The translations under genes and the position numbers were made by a program. Below are positions 35,073 through 39,235 of a stretch of DNA of 39,235 nucleotides, in pieces. The stretch is from Prevotellaceae bacterium. Lineage in GTDB: Bacteria; Bacteroidota; Bacteroidia; Bacteroidales; UBA932. The notes beneath the pieces were generated by a model, which was not told where the DNA came from, did not search any database, and was given only the letters and a program-made list of their open reading frames with translations. The stretch covers positions 1 to 39,235 of the forward strand of contig JAISBU010000018.1 of NCBI GenBank assembly GCA_031266015.1. The letters are read 5' to 3'. How positions within the stretch are numbered: the first letter of the stretch is position 1; each line of letters opens with the position of its first letter.

Positions 35073-35681
35073 CAGGTTACAAATTATAGTTTATGATTCA
35101 CAATTTGGACGCCGCACATCGTGCGTTGCCACCCTGGGCTCCGATTCCTCCACGCGCCCGCTCGTACCTCGCGGGCTTGGTCGGAATGACGCCGTCTTTT
35201 GAAGGAGGGGGTGTTTTGCGGCGGCTATGCCGCCGCAAAACATCCTTTTTTCTCTCACCGCCGTCCCGTCATTCCGACCGGAGCGCAGCGGAGCGGAGGA
35301 ACCCCTTTTTCCCCCCACGCCGCCCGTCATTCCGACCGGAGCGCAGCGGAGCGGAGGAACCCTTTTTTCTCTCACCGCCGTCCCGTCATTCCGACCCCCT
35401 CGGCTTCGCTCGGGGCAGGCTCCGCGCAGCGGAGCGGAGGAACCCCTTTTTCCCCTCACCGCCGCCCGTCATTCCGACCGGAGCGCAGCGCAGCGGAGGA
35501 ACCCCTTTTTTCCCCTCACCGCCGCCCGTCATTCCGACCCCCTCGACTTCGCTCGAGGCAAGCTCCGCGCAGCAGAGCGGAGGAACCGCCGTCCCGTCAT
35601 TCCGACCCCCTCGGCTTTGCTCGGGGCAAGCTCCGCGCAGCGGAGGAACCATGAACCTGTAAAACTCTGAAAATCAACCAT
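35073..35681. other. 609-base gene-free region filled by repeat block 1
   Basis: From the ABC-F stop to rlmB there is an AT-rich spacer and then repeat block 1 (35143-35651). All frames inside read as repeats of VIPTGAQRSGG type, which reflect the DNA repeat rather than genes. No promoter for rlmB was recognised. Confidence 0.8.
35143..35651. repeat. Repeat block 1: modular GTCATTCCGACC array
   Basis: It has three parts. An inverted leader module at 35143-35192 runs GATTCCTCCACGCGCCCGCT onward to GGTCGGAATGAC. A hairpin element at 35212-35242 has a 14-base perfect stem with a 3-base loop, TAT. Six direct units then start at 35268, 35326, 35385, 35468, 35528 and 35596. Three units are short (GTCATTCCGACCGGAGCGCA then GCGGAGGAACC). 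Three are long, carrying an internal CCCTCG..TTCGCTCG..GG hairpin. Spacers are C/T-rich (CTCACCGCCG). The same modules recur in block 2. Confidence 0.9.
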
Positions 35682-36449
35682 ATGGAAAAGAAATTTTTTA
35701 AACCCCGTCAGGCAACCCCGGAAAACTTGCTGTTTGGTATCCGTCCCGTGATGGAGGCGATACGAGCGGGACGGGAGCTCGATCGTATCTTGGTTAAAAA
35801 AGGCTTGGAGGGAGACTTGGCGCAGGAGCTCATGCAGCTGGTTCGTGACGGTAATATCCCGTTTCAGCTGGTCCCGTATGAAAGGCTAAACGGCCTTACC
35901 CGAAAAAATCATCAGGGAGTGGTAGCCTTCTCTTCGCTTATTGAGTATGCTAATTTTGAGGAGGTAGTGATAAGCGTTGTTGAAGAGGGCAAAACACCTT
36001 TGATATTGCTGCTTGACGGAGTTACCGACGTGCGTAACTTTGGAGCCATTGCCCGCTCTGCCGAATGCGCCGGCGTGCACGCCATTGTGGTTCCGGCAAA
36101 GGGAGCGGCGCAAGTAAACGGCGATGCTATGAAAACGTCTGCCGGAGCCTTAAGCGTACTGCCGGTTTGTCGGGTTCCCAGCGTAAGGAGCGCTATATAT
36201 TTTCTACGGGATAGCGGAATTCAAGTTGTAGCGGCCACAGAAAAGGCGGAGGAGAGCGTTTATAGCGCAGATTTTACGCAACCTGTGGCAGTGGTGGTAG
36301 GCTCCGAAGAAGCGGGCGTCTCTCCGGAGGTGCTGAAGCTGTCGGATAAGCTGGTGCGCATTCCCTTATGCGGGAGTATTGCTTCGTTGAACGTGTCGGC
36401 GGCGGCAGCAGCCGTGCTGTTTGAGGCGGTAAGGCAAAGAACGGTATAG
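35682..36449 (+). CDS. rlmB: 23S rRNA 2'-O-ribose methyltransferase, RlmB/TrmH family
   Basis: SpoU-class (SPOUT) methyltransferase that methylates a ribose 2'-OH in ribosomal RNA. It has 255 residues. An N-terminal substrate-binding domain (about 15-85, LLFGIRPVMEAIRAGRELDR) is followed by the knotted catalytic domain (about 95-253) with the three SpoU motifs: DVRNFGAIARSAECAG, VVGSEEAGVS and IPLCGSIASLNVSAAAAAVL. The presence of the N-terminal domain favours RlmB over TrmH; the guanosine target is inferred from family. The ATG lies 30 bases after repeat block 1. A 34-base perfect palindrome begins 5 bases past its stop. Confidence 0.92.
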   Translation: MEKKFFKPRQATPENLLFGIRPVMEAIRAGRELDRILVKKGLEGDLAQELMQLVRDGNIPFQLVPYERLNGLTRKNHQGVVAFSSLIEYANFEEVVISVVEEGKTPLILLLDGVTDVRNFGAIARSAECAGVHAIVVPAKGAAQVNGDAMKTSAGALSVLPVCRVPSVRSAIYFLRDSGIQVVAATEKAEESVYSADFTQPVAVVVGSEEAGVSPEVLKLSDKLVRIPLCGSIASLNVSAAAAAVLFEAVRQRTV

Positions 36450-36454
36450 CGGCT

Positions 36455-36488
36455 CGCAATCGCCGGCAACCGGTTGCCGGCGATTGCG
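36455..36488. repeat. 34-base perfect palindrome after rlmB
   Basis: Each arm has 17 bases, CGCAATCGCCGGCAACC, with no loop. A second, imperfect stem (AAGCCAAGCG about 36494 with CGCTGGCTT about 36521) follows. No T run is present, so it is not a standard terminator. The piece CCGGCAACCG appears again at about 36530. Confidence 0.9.
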
Positions 36489-36623
36489 GCCGAAGCCAAG
36501 CGATCCTCCGATGCCGCCCGCTGGCTTACCGGCAACCGTTTATCACGAATCGTTATTGTTGTACAATAAAACGATAATCTTTCCGTTATAGGAGTGTATG
36601 GGCAGCTTTTGCGTAAGAAAAAG

Positions 36624-36652
36624 TTGTGTAAGCGGAAAAAGCGCTACCTTTG
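36624..36652 (+). promoter_or_regulatory. Promoter of the candidate small RNA
   Basis: TTG (36624-36626), 18 bases, TACCTTTG (36645-36652). The -7 box is a full match. The predicted start is near 36659. Confidence 0.65.
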
Positions 36653-36658
36653 CCCTCC

Positions 36659-36943
36659 ATGACCTCTTCTTTTTTAGGTGTGAAAACGATGTTTGCAAAT
36701 AGTACGTCAGTGTCAATGAATTCAGGCCTCCCGGACCAAAAGTTTGGCACGATTTTTGCACACACACACACACGAGGTAAGCGTAAAATCAAAATTTTTT
36801 TAGCGGAGCTAAAAGCAAGGCCGGATAAGGCTTGCAGCGTTTTTTTCTTGCCTGTATATACTTGTATGTACGGGAGTGCAAAAATTTGCACGTTTCAATT
36901 GAGCTCAGGGAGCGCCGTTGCGGGCGCTTCCCGGGCTTTTTTT
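36659..36943 (+). ncRNA. Candidate structured small RNA, about 285 nt
   Basis: Bounded by a full TACCTTTG promoter box upstream and an intrinsic terminator downstream. The 3' half can fold into consecutive hairpins: TTTTAGC/GCTAAAA near 36800, GCAAGGCC/GGCTTGC near 36815-36834, a 10-pair stem at 36851-36860 with 36865-36874 around CTTG, GTGCAAA/TTTGCAC at 36876-36891, then the terminator. The best open frame (from ATG 36659) has its stop at 36955, past the terminator T run, so it would not be fully transcribed. It also contains a (CA)n run. A 6S-type or Bacteroidales-1-type RNA is possible by size and setting, but I cannot match a consensus by eye. Confidence 0.45.
36908..36943 (+). terminator. 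Terminator of the candidate small RNA
   Basis: GGGAGCGCC (36908-36916) pairs with GGCGCTTCCC (36923-36932) with one bulged base around a 6-base loop, followed by seven T at 36937-36943. Confidence 0.85.
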
Positions 36944-37059
36944 GTACCCAGCTGAACAAAATATGTAAAAAATAGCTAAATATACATAAAAAGCATAGCG
37001 CTTCGTACCGGAAATCTGCAAAATTTACCATGAGAACAGGCGCGAGTGGGTCCCCTTAG

Positions 37060-37151
37060 GGCATGGTTTTTCCATGCCGCAAGAGCGGTAGCCTACTTGC
37101 AGGTGAATTTTCCCCTCCGGAAGTGCGCCTGCAAGCAGGCTACCGCTCTTG
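37060..37151 (+). repeat. Two tandem hairpins, the second 24 bases per arm
   Basis: The first is GGCATGG (37060-37066), five T, CCATGCC (37072-37078), perfect. The second has 24-base arms, 37080-37103 and 37128-37151, pairing at 23 of 24 positions around a 24-base loop, followed directly by six T. The second could act as a very strong terminator, but no gene ends upstream within 100 bases, and the small RNA already has its own terminator 117 bases before. Confidence 0.85.
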
Positions 37152-37683
37152 TTTTTTATGTACGGTGAAAAAAAAATTAAAGCGTCGCTTCGGCGTAGGT
37201 CTGTTCGCTGGGCCCTGCAGAGCCTCCATACAAGGTATACGCCGCAAAGCGCCGCTTTTTATAGCGCATAGCTAAAAATTATGAATTATAAATTAAAAAT
37301 GGCAGAGATTCCTCCACGCGCCCGCTCGTACCTCACGGGCTTGGTCGGAATGACGGCAGCATTTGAAGTAGAGTGGGGGAGTGTTTTGCGGCGGCGCAGC
37401 CGCTGCAAAACACCCTTCTTACCCCACCGCGGCGCCGTCATTCCGACCGGAGCGCAGCGGAGTGGAGGAACCTCTATCCTCACCGCTGTCCGCAGCGGCG
37501 CACAGGAACCTCTATCCTCACCGCTGTCCGCAGCGGCGCACAGGAACCTCTATCCCGCCGAAGGCTCGGAGCAGGCTCCACGCAGCACAGGAACCACTGC
37601 GCTCACCGCTGCCCGGAGCAGCCGCAGCGGAGCACAAGAACTTCCGTCTCGCCACTGCTCGGAACGGAGGAACCACCGCCGTT

Positions 37684-37837
37684 GCTCAAGAGGCAAGCCC
37701 TTTTTTGCGGCGCCCGCAGCGCGCGATCTGCGGCATCATTACCGTTGCCTCGTTGTATCGACCGCAGAGACGGGGCAAGAGTTTTCTCGGTTTCGCTGCG
37801 CTTCACTCGAAATGACGGCTGTGGCAGAGGGTAAAAT
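37684..37837. repeat. 150-base direct duplication, copy 1
   Basis: Copy 2 is 37961-38111. The two agree over nearly their whole length with about ten scattered differences and a short indel. Each contains CCCTTTTTTGCGGCGCCCGC and ends with GGCAGAGGGTAAAAT. Confidence 0.88.
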
Positions 37838-37960
37838 TAAGGAGAGGGGGGGGAGTGTTTTGCGGCGGCGCAGCCGCCGCAAAACCCCTTCTTACTCCAC
37901 CGGCGCCTCGTCATTCCGACCGGAGCGCAGCGGAGCGGAGGAACCTCTATCCTCACCGCT

Positions 37961-38111
37961 GCTCAGGAGGCAAGCCCTTTTTTGCGGCGCCCGCAGCGCG
38001 CGATCTGCGGCATCATTACCGTTGCCTCGTTGTGCCGACCGCAGAGAAGGGACAAAGTTTTCTCGGTTCCGCTGCGCTTCACTCGAAATGACGAGTGGCA
38101 GAGGGTAAAAT
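37961..38111. repeat. 150-base direct duplication, copy 2
   Basis: Second copy of 37684-37837. Between the copies lies the second hairpin element with its GTCATTCC unit, so the duplicated unit is larger than the 150 bases and includes the hairpin module. Confidence 0.88.
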
Positions 38112-38293
38112 AAGTAGGGGCTCGGAGCTTGCTCCGCACAGCGCCCGCAGCTTGCTTGTAATGTTTTGATAATTAACGAATTGATAATTAATAAATTGTA
38201 ATTAATAATTAGTAAATGAAAAGGGAAACCCCTTCCTTTTGCTTGTAAACCATATAGCTACTAACCATTACCAACTAAATTAACTAACTAAAA

Positions 38294-39220
38294 ATGAAAC
38301 ACGTAAAAAAAATATTCCTGCTGCTGTTAGCCGGGATGGCAGCGCAGGGCGCATGGGCGCAAAACCACCTGTATGCGCCGCCTCTCAAAGCTTACACCAT
38401 TGAGAGCGCCACTGCCGCCACTGCCGCCACTGATGTCCGCTACCAATGGTATAGGAACGGGGAAATCATTCCTGGTACAGCTGCCACGCACGATAGTTAC
38501 GAGGTGCCTGAAACCCAGGCCGTGGGGCGAAACGTAGAGTTCAAGCGGGCTGCCTATGTTGATGGCTGCAGTGAGCGGAAGTTTTCCAACGCCATTATTA
38601 TTACCTTTTGCGGCTTGGTTACGCCTAGCGGACTTTGCTGGGCGGACCGCAACGTTAGCACGCCTGCCCACTTTGCCAGTGCGGCCGATGCTTCAGCGGA
38701 CTACGCCTGGTACCAGTGGAACAGGCCAGATAAGGCTTGGTTGCCTTCTGATGGCGGAAATGGCGTTGCTGTTACGGGTTGGAATGCCACGGCTGATCAG
38801 GCTACCACGTGGACAAACGGCAGTCCCTGCCCTGCCGGGTGGCGGTTGCCTACGATGCTTGAATATCAGGAGCTCGACAGTTTGAGTGGTCAGTATACTG
38901 GTGGCCCTAACGGGACTAGAGGCGGTCAGTGGGTGGCCGCCAATAGTAAGGGTAACGCCGTTGCGGGTCGGTTCTACGGCCCCAACGCTACCACGTGCTC
39001 GCTTCCCGACAACATGGTCGGCTGTGTCTTCTTCCCTGCTTCGGGCTACCGTAACACCTCCAATGGAGCGCTCACCAGCCAGGGCGCGAACGGGTACGGT
39101 TGGAGCAGTACGCAGTATAACGGTACTACCGGTTACCGCCTGAACTTCAACAGTACAGCCAGCACCCCGGCCGGCAACAACAGTAAGGCGTACGGCTACC
39201 CCGTTCGCTGCGTCCAATAA
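38294..39220 (+). CDS. Secreted FISUMP-domain protein with C-type-lectin-like C-terminus
   Basis: A 308-residue exported protein. The signal MKHVKKIFLLLLAGMAAQGAWA is cleaved near residue 22. Residues about 25-105 look Ig-like (YQWYRNGEIIPGTA, then EVPETQAVGRNVEF). The rest fits the Fibrobacter succinogenes major paralogous domain: GLCWADRNVSTP, CPAGWRLPTMLEYQEL, VFFPASGYRN, GYGWSSTQ and the terminal GYPVRCVQ. This domain is related to the C-type-lectin/FGE fold used for ligand display and is found among variable proteins of diversity-generating retroelements. Short in-frame tandem repeats (period 9, about 38407-38432) code for ATAATAAT. The gene is visibly richer in G+C than the housekeeping genes, which suggests transfer or a different history. 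No T9SS tail is present; the surface route is unknown. Complete, ending 15 bases before the window end. Confidence 0.85.
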   Translation: MKHVKKIFLLLLAGMAAQGAWAQNHLYAPPLKAYTIESATAATAATDVRYQWYRNGEIIPGTAATHDSYEVPETQAVGRNVEFKRAAYVDGCSERKFSNAIIITFCGLVTPSGLCWADRNVSTPAHFASAADASADYAWYQWNRPDKAWLPSDGGNGVAVTGWNATADQATTWTNGSPCPAGWRLPTMLEYQELDSLSGQYTGGPNGTRGGQWVAANSKGNAVAGRFYGPNATTCSLPDNMVGCVFFPASGYRNTSNGALTSQGANGYGWSSTQYNGTTGYRLNFNSTASTPAGNNSKAYGYPVRCVQ

Positions 39221-39235
39221 ATTTTCGAGGCCTCC

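Larger units (their letters stand above)
37307..38111. repeat. Repeat block 2: modular GTCATTCC array with internal duplication
   Basis: It starts with the same leader module as block 1 (37307-37356, one difference from 35143-35192 by eye). The hairpin element occurs twice (37381-37413 and 37857-37885), each followed within 30-60 bases by a GTCATTCC unit (37437 and 37910). A perfect 38-base tandem pair sits at 37466-37503 and 37504-37541, with a partial third copy. A 150-base stretch is duplicated (37684-37837 and 37961-38111). Open frames here are translations of the repeats. Confidence 0.88.
36450..38293. other. 1.8-kb region without protein genes
   Basis: From rlmB to the FISUMP gene: a 34-base palindrome (36455-36488) and a second hairpin (36492-36529), a candidate small RNA unit (36624-36943), tandem hairpins (37060-37151), repeat block 2 (37307-38111), and an AT-rich stretch before the last gene (38160-38293) in which no consensus promoter is clear. 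Open frames here are short or consist of translated repeats, and none looks like a gene. Confidence 0.75.

Noticed and set aside
35143-35651. CRISPR array, because of regular direct repeats with spacers
   Set aside because: The spacers are near-identical C/T-rich sequence, unit lengths vary, and there are no cas genes.
35093-35662. Overlapping long frames on both strands coding VIPTGAQRSGG-type proteins
   Set aside because: The frames are open because the GTCATTCCGACC repeats lack stop codons; three frames on the same strand are open at once, which fits repeat translation and not a gene.
36659-36955. A 98-residue frame in the candidate small RNA, starting 6 bases after a promoter box
   Set aside because: Its stop lies beyond the terminator T run, it crosses a (CA)n run and several hairpins, and the residues look random.
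37281-38108. A 275-residue frame and overlapping companions in repeat block 2
   Set aside because: The same repeat-derived words appear in several frames, and there is no consistent codon use, signal peptide or domain.

Overview
The window is a piece of a Bacteroidota chromosome, most likely of the order Bacteroidales. The evidence is a SusC/SusD outer-membrane import locus, a cargo protein with a type IX secretion (T9SS) C-terminal domain, lipoproteins with Bacteroidetes-style signal peptides, and promoters of the Bacteroidetes type (TTTG, then about 20 bases, then TAnnTTTG). Both GlnRS and AsnRS are present, so Gln and Asn are charged directly. An aminofutalosine synthase (MqnE) and a UbiD-type decarboxylase point to menaquinone made by the futalosine route. 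The genus cannot be named from the sequence alone.

Layout. 1-5758: four-gene outer-membrane operon (SusC cut at its 5' end, SusD, an Ig-like lipoprotein, a lipid-binding-like lipoprotein). Its order resembles the peptide-binding SusCD system BT2264-BT2261 of Bacteroides thetaiotaomicron. 5748-6343: apparent insertion bounded by a 33-base imperfect direct repeat, carrying a small secreted Ser/Thr-rich repeat protein. The likely original operon terminator lies just beyond it. 6354-8493: a possible decayed reading frame, rdgB and a NamZ-like muramidase. 8494-9002: gene-free, with dispersed repeats. 9003-14640: glnS (-), then a lipid A acyltransferase-like gene, an HU/SPOR-domain protein and a UbiD decarboxylase. 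14648-17644: rpoN and asnS, both minus. 17982-23348: a lipoprotein zinc metallopeptidase, an unrecognised probable outer-membrane protein and miaA. 23439-28324: mltG (-), cdd, rmuC, rpmH and mqnE. 28404-32363: PASTA protein, T9SS cargo and RluD-family enzyme. 32566-32918: tRNA-Glu and rpsT (-), back to back with an ABC-F ATPase (33162-35072). 35682-36449: rlmB.

The stretches 35091-35660 and 36450-38293 are accessory in character. They hold GC-rich modular repeats built on a GTCATTCCGACC unit, a recurring hairpin element, a 150-base direct duplication, several strong inverted repeats, and a promoter-to-terminator unit without a credible gene that looks like a structured small RNA. The window ends with a secreted FISUMP-domain protein (38294-39220). 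Its C-terminal domain belongs to the class used as variable proteins by diversity-generating retroelements. No template repeat or reverse transcriptase was seen in the window, and the sequence stops 15 bases after the gene.

Most genes are housekeeping: translation, cell wall, envelope and quinone synthesis. The points most worth a second look are the insertion near 5748-6343, the candidate small RNA at 36645-36943, the repeat modules and the FISUMP protein.
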